Assembly: GCF_004798685.1 (NCBI RefSeq)
Contig: NZ_CP039291.1
Location: 2,604,001-2,668,000 of the forward strand
Length of the DNA stretch: 64,000 nt
Direction: 5' to 3'
Source: Cellulomonas shaoxiangyii
Lineage (GTDB): Bacteria > Actinomycetota > Actinomycetes > Actinomycetales > Cellulomonadaceae
Below, piece after piece: positions 55,660 to 64,000 of this stretch. Under the pieces are notes generated by a model, which was not told where the DNA came from, did no database searches, and worked only from the letters and a program-made list of their open reading frames with translations. The position numbers and the translations under genes were made by a program. Positions within the stretch are counted from its first letter, which is position 1; each line of letters starts with the position of its first letter.

Positions 55660-57123
55660 TCAGCCTAGCGAGCGCGGGACCTGCACCCCGTCCCGGACGC
55701 CCGCCCCCCAGACGTCGCCGGGCACGTCACCGGGCAGCAGCGCGTTGCCCTGCCCGACGAACCGCGCGTCGGTGCCGCCGGCGCGCGCCGCCCGGTAGTC
55801 CGCGAGCGCGCCGAGCGCCCACCGGGACAGCAGCAGGATCGCGACGAGGTTCACCATCGCCATCAGCGCCATCGCGATGTCGGCGACCGCCCACACGGTC
55901 GTCAGCGCGAGCAGCGAGCCGAGGCCCACCGCCGCGAGGACGAGCGTGCGCAGCGCCGTGAGCGCACGCCCGTGGACGCCGAGGAACGTGAGGTTGACCT
56001 CGGCGTACGCGTAGTTGCCGAGCACCGAGGAGAACGCGAACGTGAACACGACGACGCTCATCAGCCACGTCGTCCACCCGCCGAGCTCGTGCGCGACGGC
56101 GGCGGCGGTCAGCGCCGCGCCGGCGCTCGCCCCCGTCTCGCCCGGCGAGTAGACGTCCGGACCGGCGAGCAGGACGAGCATCGCGGTCGCCGAGCACACG
56201 AGCATCGTGTCGACGAACACGCCGAGCGACTGGATGAGCCCCTGCTTGACGGGGTGCGACACGGTCGCCGTCGCGGCCGCGTTGGGCGCCGACCCCATCC
56301 CCGCCTCGTTCGAGAACAGGCCGCGCTTGGTGCCGTTGAGGACCGCGGCGAGGACGCCGCCGCCCGTGCCCGCGAGCGCGCTGTCGAGCCCGAACGCACC
56401 GCGCAGGATCTGCGCGAACGCGTCGGGCACGGCACCCAGGTTCAGCACGACGACGACGAGCGCGACCAGCAGGTACAGCGCCGCCATGAGCGGCAGCGCG
56501 ACCTCCGCCACCCGGGCCACCCGGCGGACCCCGCCGAAGAGGACCGGTGCCGCGAGGACCACGAGCGCCACGGCCGTCCACGCGACCGGCAGGCTGTGCC
56601 CGGACGCCAGCGTCTCCGCGATCGTGTTGGCCTGGACCATGTTGAAGGCGAAGCCGAAGGTCACGACGAGCAGCACCGCGAAGACGACGCCCCACCGGCG
56701 CGAGCCGAGCCCGCGCTCGATGTAGTACGCCGGCCCGCCGCGGTACGAGCCGTCGTCGGCGCGCACCTTGAACACCTGCGCGAGCGTCGCCTCGACGAAC
56801 GCCGTCGCCATGCCGATCAGCGCGACGACCCACATCCAGAAGATCGCGCCGGGGCCGCCCAGCGTCAGGGCCACCGCGACGCCCGCGATGTTGCCCGTGC
56901 CGACGCGCGACGCGAGCCCGACGGCGAACGCCTGGAACGACGAGATGCCCCCGGCGGCGTCGTGCCGCGACGACAGCACCTGGCGCAGCATCGCCGGGAA
57001 GAGCCGCACCTGCACGAACCCCGTGCGCAACGTGAACCAGAGCCCCACGCCGACGAGCAGGTAGACGAGCCAGTACGAGTAGAGCGCGTTCGTCAGCCAG
57101 TCGATGCCGACCTGCAGGTCCAT
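55660..57123 (-). CDS. alanine/glycine:sodium symporter family (AGCS) transporter
   Basis: 487 residues with about 11 transmembrane helices. GISSFQAFAVGLASRVGTGN is the family motif near helix 3, and GGPAYYIERGLGSR and NEAGMGSAPNAAATA are further signatures. It co-transports alanine or glycine with Na+. ATG 57123 starts just before the first helix. It lies between gltX and the fumarylacetoacetate hydrolase-like gene, all leftward. Confidence 0.9.
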   Translation of the reverse strand: MDLQVGIDWLTNALYSYWLVYLLVGVGLWFTLRTGFVQVRLFPAMLRQVLSSRHDAAGGISSFQAFAVGLASRVGTGNIAGVAVALTLGGPGAIFWMWVVALIGMATAFVEATLAQVFKVRADDGSYRGGPAYYIERGLGSRRWGVVFAVLLVVTFGFAFNMVQANTIAETLASGHSLPVAWTAVALVVLAAPVLFGGVRRVARVAEVALPLMAALYLLVALVVVVLNLGAVPDAFAQILRGAFGLDSALAGTGGGVLAAVLNGTKRGLFSNEAGMGSAPNAAATATVSHPVKQGLIQSLGVFVDTMLVCSATAMLVLLAGPDVYSPGETGASAGAALTAAAVAHELGGWTTWLMSVVVFTFAFSSVLGNYAYAEVNLTFLGVHGRALTALRTLVLAAVGLGSLLALTTVWAVADIAMALMAMVNLVAILLLSRWALGALADYRAARAGGTDARFVGQGNALLPGDVPGDVWGAGVRDGVQVPRSLG

Positions 57124-57230
57124 GCGCAGCCCCCCGGTACGCCGATCAGCCGAGCGTAGGAGCCTCGGCCGCGCGCCGCACCGGCTGGTGCCGCGGGCCC
57201 GTCGGGTCGCGGGTCAGCCGGGGTGCCCGG

Positions 57231-58013
57231 TCAGCGGCGGACGACCGGGTTGCGCAGCACGCCGATGTCCTCGACCTCGACCTCGACGACGTCGCGGTGG
57301 TCGATCGGCCCCACGCCCGCGGGCGTGCCCGTGAGGATGACGTCCCCCGGCAGCAGCGTGAACACCTCGGACGCGTAGGAGATCAGGAACGCGGTGTCGA
57401 AGATCATCTGCGACGTGCGCCCGTCCTGGCGGGTCTCGCCGTTGACGCGCGCGGACACGCGCAGGTCGTCCACGTCGAGCCCCGGCACGACCCACGGGCC
57501 GATCGGGCACGACGTGTCGAAGCCCTTGCCGCGCGTCCACTGCGCGTCCGACTTCTGCACGTCGCGTCCCGTCACGTCGTTCGCGACCGTGAAGCCGAAG
57601 ACGTGGTCGAGGGCACGGTCCGGCGTCACGTCCTTCGTCACCTTGCCGATGACGACGGCGAGCTCGGCCTCGTGCTCGACGCGCTCGGTCCAGTCGGGCA
57701 GGACGATCGGGTCGTCGGGGCCGATGACGGAGGTGTTCGGCTTGAGGAACAGCAGGGGCGCCGTCGGCACCTCGTTGCCCAGCTCGGCGGCGTGCGCCGC
57801 GTAGTTGCGGCCGACGCCGACGATCTTCGAGCGCGGGATGACCGGGGCGAGCAGGCGGACGCCGTCGCCGTCGAGCCGGACCCGCTCGCCGGTCGGCTGC
57901 ACGGGTGTGTAGATGGGGTCGCCGGTGATGACGACGAGCTCCTCGTGGCCGGGGTCGCCCTCCACGAGGGCGTAGCGGGGGTCGGAGCCGGTGGTGAACC
58001 TCGCGATGCGCAC
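57231..58013 (-). CDS. fumarylacetoacetate hydrolase family protein
   Basis: 260 residues. VGRNYAAHAAELG, EHEAELAVVIGK, FTVANDVTGRDVQ and GDVILTGTPAGVG are the FAH-fold metal and substrate motifs, closest to 2-hydroxyhepta-2,4-diene-1,7-dioate isomerase/acylpyruvase-like proteins. Actinobacteria often encode one beside gltX. GTG 58013 is preceded by TAGGCT 6 bases upstream, a leaderless start. The substrate is unknown, probably a small dicarboxylate or acylpyruvate. Confidence 0.88.
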   Translation of the reverse strand: MRIARFTTGSDPRYALVEGDPGHEELVVITGDPIYTPVQPTGERVRLDGDGVRLLAPVIPRSKIVGVGRNYAAHAAELGNEVPTAPLLFLKPNTSVIGPDDPIVLPDWTERVEHEAELAVVIGKVTKDVTPDRALDHVFGFTVANDVTGRDVQKSDAQWTRGKGFDTSCPIGPWVVPGLDVDDLRVSARVNGETRQDGRTSQMIFDTAFLISYASEVFTLLPGDVILTGTPAGVGPIDHRDVVEVEVEDIGVLRNPVVRR

Positions 58014-58019
58014 GGCCCC

Positions 58020-58025
58020 AGCCTA
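58020..58025 (-). promoter_or_regulatory. -10 box (TAGGCT) of a leaderless FAH-family mRNA
   Basis: TAGGCT on the reverse strand is 6 bases before GTG 58013, without a ribosome site. Confidence 0.5.
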
Positions 58026-58085
58026 GGCGCGCGTCGGCGGCGCGCCCGGGCACGGCGCCGACGCCGCACCGTGCGAGGGGGCCGG

Positions 58086-58102
58086 GTGACGGGCAGCGTC
58101 AC
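58086..58102. promoter_or_regulatory. inverted repeat in the FAH/GNAT divergent gap
   Basis: GTGACG and CGTCAC flank 5 bases in the 137-bp gap. This is a possible operator; there is no regulator gene nearby. Confidence 0.3.
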
Positions 58103-58150
58103 ACCCGCCCGACGTGCTTTCACGGCGCGCCGCGCCGACGATAGGGGGCG

Positions 58151-59215
58151 ATGTCCTCCTCTCCCCGCCTGCCCGCGCCCGCCGACCCGCCGCTCGAGGG
58201 GCTCCCTCCCGGCTGGACCGCGCGTCCCGCGGACGCGGCCGACGCGCCCGCGCTGCACGCGCTCCTCGGGCGGCACGAGGCCGCCGCCACCGGGGCCGCG
58301 TCGAGCCACCGCAGCGCCGTGGACGCCGTGCTCACGGACGGGGCCGCCACCCACCGGCACGTCCTCGCCCTCGACGAGCGGCGGGAGGTGCGGGCCTGGG
58401 CGTCGGCGCAGGACCGCGCCGAGGGACGGGTCCTCGTCCAGGTGCTCGTCGACCCGGCGCTGGACGACGCGACGGCCGACGCGGTCGCCGCCGCCGCCTT
58501 CGACTGGGCCGACGCCGCCGCACGGCACGTCGCCGCCGGCCGGGGCCTGACCGTGACGCAGGTGGACAGCGGGGCCTTCGCGACGGACGACCGTCAGCAG
58601 CGGTGGTTGCGCGCGGCCGGCTACGCCCAGGTGCGCACGTGGCTGCAGATGACCCGCCCGACCGTCCCGGCGGACGCCGACCCCGCGCCGGGTGCGTCGC
58701 CGGAGCGGGTCCGCGTCCGGCGGGTCCGCCGGGGCGACGACGGCATGCCCGACGGGGCCGACCTCCTCGCGGTGCACGTGGTGCTCGAGGAGTCGTTCAC
58801 CGACCACTTCAACTACCGTCCCGAGCGGTTCGACGAGCTCGTCTCGCGGCTGCGGGCGGACCCGGGCCACCGCTGGGACCACTGGTGGCTCGCCGAGTCC
58901 GTCGACGCCGGCGAGCCGTCACGACCGGTGGGCGCGCTCGTCGCCAGCGTCTCCCCCGGCCGCGACGGCGCACCGGACGGCACGTACGTCGCGTACCTCG
59001 GCGTCCTGCGCAGCGCCCGCGGGCGGGGCGCCGCCCGGGGGCTGCTGGGGGCGGCGATCGCGGACGCGGCCGCACGCGGGCGGTCGTACGTCGCGCTCGA
59101 GGTCGACGCCGACTCGCCCACCGGTGCGGACGCGCTGTACCGCTCGCTCGGCTTCGGCACGTCCGTCGTCACGCAGTCCTGGCACCGCGACGTGCGGGTG
59201 GACGACCTGCCGTAG
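58151..59215 (+). CDS. two-domain GNAT N-acetyltransferase
   Basis: 354 residues with two GNAT folds. The first (about 20-170) is degenerate; the second (about 185-354) has the acetyl-CoA binding loop VLRSARGRGAARGLL and the C-terminal ALYRSLGFGT. The layout recalls MshD-type and other duplicated GNATs, but a mycothiol role is not supported by the neighbours. ATG 58151 has a GGGGG stretch 3 bases before it, which is too close for a good ribosome site. Confidence 0.8.
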   Translation: MSSSPRLPAPADPPLEGLPPGWTARPADAADAPALHALLGRHEAAATGAASSHRSAVDAVLTDGAATHRHVLALDERREVRAWASAQDRAEGRVLVQVLVDPALDDATADAVAAAAFDWADAAARHVAAGRGLTVTQVDSGAFATDDRQQRWLRAAGYAQVRTWLQMTRPTVPADADPAPGASPERVRVRRVRRGDDGMPDGADLLAVHVVLEESFTDHFNYRPERFDELVSRLRADPGHRWDHWWLAESVDAGEPSRPVGALVASVSPGRDGAPDGTYVAYLGVLRSARGRGAARGLLGAAIADAAARGRSYVALEVDADSPTGADALYRSLGFGTSVVTQSWHRDVRVDDLP

Positions 59216-59265
59216 CGCGGGCGGTCGGGCGCGGGCGGTCGGGCGCGGGCGGTCAGGCGCGGGCG
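59215..59265. repeat. 14-bp tandem repeat between convergent genes
   Basis: GCGCGGGCGGTCGG occurs twice, once with CAG at the end, then in part (59215-59256 plus 9 bases). It fills the gap between the GNAT stop and methyltransferase; the third copy contains the methyltransferase stop codon. Confidence 0.8.
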
Positions 59266-60068
59266 ACGACCTCGCCGTGCAGGATCGAGAACCAGCCGTC
59301 CTCCTGGTTGCCCCACGCGTGCCACGCGTCGGCGAGCTGCTCGAGCCCGACCTCGTCGGCCAGGCCGTGCTCGATGGCCTGCGCGGCGAAGTGCGAGCGC
59401 ACGCAGCGGTCGGCCCAGAGGTCCGCCCACCACACGCGGTCGTGGGGCGTCGCGTAGCACCAGGCGCTCGCCGTCGGGTCGATGCCGGCCGGGTCGAAGC
59501 CGGCCTCGCGCACCCAGGACAGGAGCTTGCGGCCCGCGTCCGCGTCGGCGTGGTTGGCCGCCGTGACCTCCTGGTAGAGCGTGAGCCAGTCGTCGAGCCC
59601 GTCGGACTGCGGGTACCAGGCCATGCCGTCGTAGTCGGCGTCCCGCACCGCGACCACACCACCCGGCTTCGCGACGCGGCGCATCTCCCGCAGCGCGGCG
59701 ACGGGGTCGGACAGGTGCTGCAGCACCTGGTGGGCGTGCACGACGTCGAACGTGTCGTCCGGGAAGTCGAGCGCGTACGCGTCGCCCACCTGGAACGTGA
59801 CGTTCGGCGTGCCCGCCTCGGCCGCCGCCTTCGCGGCCGCCTCGATGACGGCCGAGGACATGTCGACGCCGACGACCTCGCCCGGCGCGACGCGGCCGGC
59901 GAGGTCGATCGTCACCGTGCCGGGGCCGCAGCCCACGTCGAGCAGGGCCTGCCCGGGGGCGAGGTGGGGCAGCAGGTACGCCGCCGAGTTCTCCGCTGTC
60001 CGCCACCGGTGCGAGCGCAGGACGCTCTCGTGGTGGCCGTGCGTGTAGACGTCGGATCGCGAGGTCAC
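59253..60068 (-). CDS. SAM-dependent methyltransferase, class I
   Basis: 271 residues. The SAM site is LLDVGCGPGTVTIDLA (motif I) with VVGVDMSSAVI and FDVVHAHQVLQHLSDP (ubiE/ArsM-like motif). The rest is a Trp-rich C-terminus (HDRVWWADLWADRCV). TACAGT lies 5 bases before GTG 60068, possibly leaderless. Target unknown. Confidence 0.85.
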   Translation of the reverse strand: MTSRSDVYTHGHHESVLRSHRWRTAENSAAYLLPHLAPGQALLDVGCGPGTVTIDLAGRVAPGEVVGVDMSSAVIEAAAKAAAEAGTPNVTFQVGDAYALDFPDDTFDVVHAHQVLQHLSDPVAALREMRRVAKPGGVVAVRDADYDGMAWYPQSDGLDDWLTLYQEVTAANHADADAGRKLLSWVREAGFDPAGIDPTASAWCYATPHDRVWWADLWADRCVRSHFAAQAIEHGLADEVGLEQLADAWHAWGNQEDGWFSILHGEVVARA

Positions 60069-60221
60069 ACGTCACTGTAGATCGGAACAACCGTCCAGTT
60101 CACCTGCCGGGACGACGCCATCCGAATGGTGGTCCGTGAGTCGGCCGCACCGCACGGGCTGGCCGCCCGCCCCCGCCGCCGGCCCGCGCCCGCCCGCGCC
60201 GGGACGCCTAGCATGCGCAAG

Positions 60222-61358
60222 GTGCGACGCATCGTGGGGCTGGACACCGCCCGCGGCCTGGCCGTGCTCGGCATGGTCGCCGCGCACGTCGGCCCCGACG
60301 ACACGTGGCGGACCGTGCCACCCGGCGGGTTCGCCCAGCTCGCCGACGGGCGGCCGTCGGCGGTGTTCGTCGTGCTCGCCGGTGTCGGTCTCGCGCTGCT
60401 GTCCGGCGGGGACCGGCCGGTGACGGGCACGCGGCTCGTGCAGGCGCGGCTGCGGATCCTGGTCCGGGCGGCGCTGCTCGTGGTCCTCGGCGCGGTGCTC
60501 GTGGAGCTCGGCACGCCTGTCGTCGTCATCCTCGTCGTCTACGGCGCGATGTTCGCCGCGGGGACGCTCGCGCTGCGCTGGTCGCGCCCGGTGCTGGCCG
60601 CGGCGGCCGTCGCCGTCGCGGTGGTCGGCCCCGTCGTGCGCCCGTGGTTCGACGCGTTCCCGGTCGTCGCCGAGCGGCCCGTCGACCCGATGACCGTGCT
60701 CATCGGGCACTACTACCCCGCGATCGTCTGGATGTCCTACGTGCTCACCGGCCTGGCCGGCGGGCGCAGCGACCTGCGCTCCCCGCGCGTCCACGCGTGG
60801 CTCGCCGCGCTCGGGCTCGGGCTCGTCGTCGTGGGCCACGGCGGTGCGGCGGCGGTCACCGCGGCGCTCGGCCGGTCCACCGAGCTCACGACGGCGGAGC
60901 CGCACTCGTCGTCACCGTTCGAGATCGCGGGCAACACCGGCACGGCCCTGCTCGTGCTCGCCGTGTGCCTGGCGGTCGGGCTGCGGTGGCCGCGCGCGCT
61001 CGCCCCCGTGTCGGCGACGGGCGCGCTCGCGCTCACCGCGTACTCCGGGCACCTGCTCGTCATCGCCGCGCTCGGCACGGATGTCGTCTGGGCGCCGACC
61101 ACCGCGTCGTGGCTGTGGTTCACGGGCGTCATCGTGGTGGCGTGCTGGGCGTGGCGGGCGTGGGTCGGCCGTGGGCCCCTGGAGTGGGTGCTGCACGCCG
61201 TGTCGACCCGCGCGGCCGACGTCGCGCCCGACGCCCTCCCCCCGCGCACGGACGCCCCCCGGGAGGCCGCGCCGCCGTCGCCGGGCGCCACCGACGTCCC
61301 GGTGCCTCAGGGCCAGACGAGCGAACGCGCCCATGACCCGTCACCCGAGCGCCGGTAG
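60222..61358 (+). CDS. DUF418/heparan-alpha-glucosaminide acetyltransferase-like membrane protein
   Basis: About 378 residues with about 10 hydrophobic helices. VGLDTARGLAVLGMVAAHV is the N-terminal signature of membrane acyltransferases of this type, and SATGALALTAYSGHLLVIA is the later one. TAGCAT at 60209-60214 with GTG 60222 7 bases on indicates a leaderless start; ATG 60213 would put the start inside that box. It likely transfers acyl groups across the membrane, substrate unknown. Its end overlaps the next convergent gene by 52 bases. Confidence 0.78.
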   Translation: MRRIVGLDTARGLAVLGMVAAHVGPDDTWRTVPPGGFAQLADGRPSAVFVVLAGVGLALLSGGDRPVTGTRLVQARLRILVRAALLVVLGAVLVELGTPVVVILVVYGAMFAAGTLALRWSRPVLAAAAVAVAVVGPVVRPWFDAFPVVAERPVDPMTVLIGHYYPAIVWMSYVLTGLAGGRSDLRSPRVHAWLAALGLGLVVVGHGGAAAVTAALGRSTELTTAEPHSSSPFEIAGNTGTALLVLAVCLAVGLRWPRALAPVSATGALALTAYSGHLLVIAALGTDVVWAPTTASWLWFTGVIVVACWAWRAWVGRGPLEWVLHAVSTRAADVAPDALPPRTDAPREAAPPSPGATDVPVPQGQTSERAHDPSPERR

Positions 61359-61990
61359 ACGAGCCGGACGTGCGCCCGGTCGGCGCTGCCCTGCCAGAAC
61401 TCGACGACCTCCGGCACGACGACCCACGCCTGCCACTCGGGCAGCACGAACCCCGGCTCGGCGTCGGTCCGCCGGCGGGCGGCCGCCATCGACGCCCGCA
61501 GGCCGGCGACCGACCCCAGCGGCTCCCCCGGCCGCACGCCGAGCGCCGCGGCGCGTGACGCCGGCGAACGGGCCAGGTAGTCCGCGGCGGACACCTCGGG
61601 CCCCAGGTACCGCGCGGCGCCCGCGACCCGCACCTGCCGCACGACCGGCTGCCACCAGAACGTGAGCGCCGCCCGCGGGTTCGCCGCGAGGTCGCGGGCC
61701 TTGCCGCTGCGTGCGTCCGTCGCGAACGCGAACCCGTCGGGCCCGACGTCCTTGAGCACGAGCACGCGGGCCGACGGCCGGCCGTCGGCGTCGGCGGTCG
61801 CGAGCGTGACCGCGTGCGGCTCGGGCACGCGGGCGTCGACGGCGGCGGCGAACCAGTCGGCGAACAACGTCAGGGGGTCGTCCGGCGCCGTGCCGGGCTC
61901 GAACGGCAGGACGTCGCCCGAGAGGGCCGGCAGGGACCGCAGCAGCTCGCGCACGGCGCCACTGTGCCGCGGCGGGACGCGGGACGCCAT
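61307..61990 (-). CDS. pdxH: pyridoxamine 5'-phosphate oxidase family protein (PdxH-like)
   Basis: 227 residues. AVTLATADADGRPSARVLVLKDV is the FMN-binding N-terminus and WQGSADRAHVRLVYRR the C-terminal dimerisation and substrate region of PdxH, which makes pyridoxal 5'-phosphate. ATG 61990 has GGCGGGTG upstream. The last 52 bases overlap the 3' end of the convergent membrane gene. I prefer PdxH, but related flavin reductases share the fold. Confidence 0.85.
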   Translation of the reverse strand: MASRVPPRHSGAVRELLRSLPALSGDVLPFEPGTAPDDPLTLFADWFAAAVDARVPEPHAVTLATADADGRPSARVLVLKDVGPDGFAFATDARSGKARDLAANPRAALTFWWQPVVRQVRVAGAARYLGPEVSAADYLARSPASRAAALGVRPGEPLGSVAGLRASMAAARRRTDAEPGFVLPEWQAWVVVPEVVEFWQGSADRAHVRLVYRRSGDGSWARSLVWP

Positions 61991-62046
61991 CACCCGCCCC
62001 GCCCCCGAGGCGCCCGTCGCCCTGCGGAGCCCGGGGCAGCGCGACC

Positions 62047-62052
62047 TACCCT
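62047..62052 (+). promoter_or_regulatory. -10 box (TACCCT) of a leaderless mRNA
   Basis: TACCCT lies 6 bases before GTG 62059, with no ribosome site. Confidence 0.5.
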
Positions 62053-62058
62053 GGTGCG

Positions 62059-62967
62059 GTGAGCACGACGACCCCCGCGACCGCACCGGCGGACGTCGTC
62101 GTGCTGCCCCCGGCGACGTGGCGCGCCGCGGCGGACGCCCACGCGGCCCGCGCCGACGCCCTCACCGCCGGGCACCGCGCGCGCCGGTCCCGCCACGAAC
62201 GGCACGCGATCGAGGACTTCCTCTACGAGTACTACCCGACCCGGCCCGCGCAGCTGCGCCGCTGGCACCCCGGCGTGGGCGTCGCGCTCGCACCGGACGC
62301 CGACGGCCCGGCGCCGCACACCGCGTGGCGGTGGTACCGCACCGGCGACGACGGGACGGTGACGCTCGACGTGCCGGCCTTCCTCGCCGCGCGCGGGGAC
62401 GCCGTCCGGTTCGTCGCCGGGCTCGTCGGCGCGACCGCGTCCCGGCCGACGGCGACCGGCTGCTTCGGGCTGCACGAGTGGGCGATGGTCTACCGCGAGG
62501 ACGACGGCGAGCACCGGCACCCGCTCCCCCTGCGGCTCGGGCGCGCGGGCACCGACGCGGTCGTCGAGGGCCACCGCATCCGCTGCACGCACGTCGACGC
62601 GTTCCGCTTCTTCACGCCCGCCGCGGTGCCGCGCAACACGCTGCAGCCCACCCGCGCGACCCAGGTCGCGCTGGAGCAGCCGGGGTGCCTGCACGCCAAC
62701 ATGGACGTCTACAAGTGGTGCCTCAAGCTGGGCCCCGCGGTGCCGGGCGACCTGGTGCTCGACGCGTTCGAGCTCGCCCGCGAGATCCGGCTCGTCGACA
62801 TGCGGGCGTCGCCGTACGACGTGCGCGGCTACGACCTCGACCCGATCGCGATCGAGACACCGGACGGCAAGGCCGACTACGTGCGCCGGCAGCGCGCCTT
62901 CGCGGTGCGCGCCAACGCCCTGCGCTCCCGCCTGCTCGCGGTGTGCGAGGCGCTGCCCGCGGCCTGA
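62059..62967 (+). CDS. protein annotated in actinobacteria as 3-methyladenine DNA glycosylase
   Basis: 302 residues. HRARRSRHERHAIEDFLYEYY, RPAQLRRWHPGVGV, GCFGLHEWAMVY and HANMDVYKWCLKLGPAVPG are recalled as landmarks of actinobacterial proteins carrying this name. No helix-hairpin-helix or other known glycosylase fold is evident, so the name should be treated with caution. A leaderless GTG start is likely (TACCCT 6 bases upstream). It runs divergent from PdxH, with which it overlaps near no gene. Confidence 0.7.
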   Translation: MSTTTPATAPADVVVLPPATWRAAADAHAARADALTAGHRARRSRHERHAIEDFLYEYYPTRPAQLRRWHPGVGVALAPDADGPAPHTAWRWYRTGDDGTVTLDVPAFLAARGDAVRFVAGLVGATASRPTATGCFGLHEWAMVYREDDGEHRHPLPLRLGRAGTDAVVEGHRIRCTHVDAFRFFTPAAVPRNTLQPTRATQVALEQPGCLHANMDVYKWCLKLGPAVPGDLVLDAFELAREIRLVDMRASPYDVRGYDLDPIAIETPDGKADYVRRQRAFAVRANALRSRLLAVCEALPAA

Positions 62968-62975
62968 CGTCCGGT

Positions 62976-63767
62976 TCAGGCGTCCGGCGCCCGCCAGCCC
63001 AGCTGCGTGAGCCACGCCGCGCAGGCGTCGGCCCAGCGGGCGACGTGCACGTCGTCCGTCGCCAGGCCGAGGCCGTGCCGGCCGGTCGGGTACACGTGCA
63101 GCTCGGCGGGCACGCCGACCGCCCACAGGGCCTGCGCGTACCGGACGGCGTGGGACACGGGTACCGCGTCGTCGTCGGCGGTGTGCCACACGAAGGCCGG
63201 GGGCGTCGCCGCCGTCACCCGGCGGTCCGCCGAGAGTGCGGCCCGCGCGTCGGCGTCGGCGCCCGTGCCGAGGAGCGCGTCGACCGAGCCCACGTGGGGC
63301 TCGGCGACCAGCGAGACCACCGGGTAGCAGAGCACGGTCGCGTCGGGGCGCGCGCCGGCGTCCTCGACCGTCGACAGCGTCGCGGCGAGGTGCCCGCCGG
63401 CCGAGAACCCGAGGACGCCGACGCGCCCCGCGTCCACGTCGAGGCCGGTCCCGCCCGCGCGCACCCAGCGGACCGCGGCCGCGGCGGCGTCGAGCGGCGC
63501 CGGGTGCAGCGGACCGGTCGCGCCCTCGGGGGCCACCGGGTAGGGCAGCACGACCGCGTGGAGCCCCAGCCCGGCGAGCCACCGCGCCACCGGCTCGGCC
63601 TCGTGGTCGGCCGTCATGCGGTAGCCGCCGCCCGGCAGGACCAGTACGAGCGGGCGGGGCCCGTCCCCGTCCGCCGCCACGACGGTGACCCGGCCCGCGA
63701 GCGCGGCCGGGAGCGTGGCGTCGGCGTCGCGCGGCGCGCCGCCAGGGCGCGCGGCCTCCCGCGTCAC
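62976..63767 (-). CDS. alpha/beta hydrolase, esterase/lipase type
   Basis: 263 residues. The oxyanion site is [15 protein letters not shown] (HGGG variant), the nucleophile is in [13 protein letters not shown], and Asp and His are in [13 protein letters not shown] and TGRHGLGLA. It resembles the BD-FAE/Est acetyl-xylan esterase-like group of alpha/beta hydrolases. GTG 63767 overlaps the RNase HI stop as GTGA. The substrate is unknown; secretion signals are not seen. Confidence 0.85.
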   Translation of the reverse strand: MTREAARPGGAPRDADATLPAALAGRVTVVAADGDGPRPLVLVLPGGGYRMTADHEAEPVARWLAGLGLHAVVLPYPVAPEGATGPLHPAPLDAAAAAVRWVRAGGTGLDVDAGRVGVLGFSAGGHLAATLSTVEDAGARPDATVLCYPVVSLVAEPHVGSVDALLGTGADADARAALSADRRVTAATPPAFVWHTADDDAVPVSHAVRYAQALWAVGVPAELHVYPTGRHGLGLATDDVHVARWADACAAWLTQLGWRAPDA

Positions 63768-64000
63768 AGCGCGCCCGCCCGCACGGCGTCGACACCCTTG
63801 TTGGCGAGCCCGTCGGCGCGCTCGTTGCCGGGGTCGCCGGCGTGCCCCTTCACCCACACCCACGTGACGTGGTGCCGGGCCACCTCGGCGTCGAGCGCCT
63901 GCCACAGCTCCTGGTTCTTCACGGGCTTCTTGTCCCCCGTCCGCCAGCCGTTGCGCTTCCACCCGGCCAGCCACTTCGTGAGCCCGTTCATGACGTACGT
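63764..64000 (-). CDS. rnhA: ribonuclease HI (C-terminal part; gene runs off the window)
   Basis: The last 79 codons: [20 protein letters not shown] followed by [33 protein letters not shown] and LANKGVDA. This matches the C-terminal half of RNase HI, with the His and Asp of the active site ([13 protein letters not shown]). It cleaves RNA in RNA-DNA hybrids. The 5' end is beyond 64000. Its stop overlaps the esterase start. Confidence 0.92.
   Translation of the reverse strand, partial: TYVMNGLTKWLAGWKRNGWRTGDKKPVKNQELWQALDAEVARHHVTWVWVKGHAGDPGNERADGLANKGVDAVRAGAL

Overview
The window is 64 kb of chromosome from a very high-GC actinobacterium. The codon use, frequent GTG starts, many 4-bp start/stop overlaps, a Kgd-type 2-oxoglutarate dehydrogenase fused to an acyltransferase domain, a bL37-like ribosomal mini-protein, a SigR/RsrA-like pair and the aroA-rsgA-hisN and prfB-ftsE-ftsX-smpB orders all fit the Actinomycetota. 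The gene set looks most like Cellulomonas and relatives (Cellulomonadaceae). That genus-level guess is inference from memory of gene content, not a search.

Layout. 1-11.4 kb is nitrogen and transport metabolism: the 5' end of a UAAP1-like (urea/guanidine carboxylase-associated) gene, a divergent TetR regulator and an SSS symporter; a uridine-kinase-like gene; a divergent MmpL/TetR pair; and a GntR - NCS1 permease - amidase - LamB/YcsF (PxpA-like) cluster. 11.5-13.6 kb has gadB and an unexplained stretch. 13.6-16.3 kb has a BaiN/HI0933 flavoprotein, tmRNA (ssrA) and a membrane-anchored acidic protein. 16.5-19.7 kb has an ATP-dependent DNA ligase, a DUF6480-like protein and a type II NADH dehydrogenase.

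19.7-26.8 kb, read leftward, is prfB - ftsE - ftsX - M23 peptidase - smpB - DUF2207: cell-division hydrolase control plus translation termination and rescue. 27-28.5 kb has a small orphan gene and a LacI regulator. 28.5-33.2 kb is a compact Tad/Flp pilus operon. 33.3-38.3 kb has an unknown gene, an aldose epimerase, a VanY-type carboxypeptidase and two CNNM/CorC-type membrane proteins. 38.6-44.6 kb has a two-component system and kgd.

44.7-48.1 kb has a GlxA-type AraC regulator facing a small membrane protein, an SGNH hydrolase, pilT and a bL37-like gene. 48.2-53.3 kb holds rsrA/sigR (leftward) and DoxX, aroA, rsgA and hisN (rightward). 53.4-58.0 kb read leftward is a fumarylacetoacetate-hydrolase-family gene, an alanine symporter, gltX and a HAD phosphatase. 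The right end has acetyltransferase, methyltransferase, membrane acyltransferase, PdxH-like, DNA-glycosylase-like, esterase and RNase HI genes.

The most notable signals are: a divergent PxpA-like protein with no PxpB/PxpC, coupled to an amidase and NCS1 permease under a GntR operator array; a leaderless 11-codon ORF coupled to a LacI gene; a 14-bp tandem repeat just upstream of smpB; a cysteine-rich, atypical small ORF with its own terminator about 2 kb from ssrA; and at least ten starts with a TANNNT box 5-8 bases upstream, suggesting leaderless mRNAs. No CRISPR array, insertion sequence, rRNA or tRNA gene was seen.
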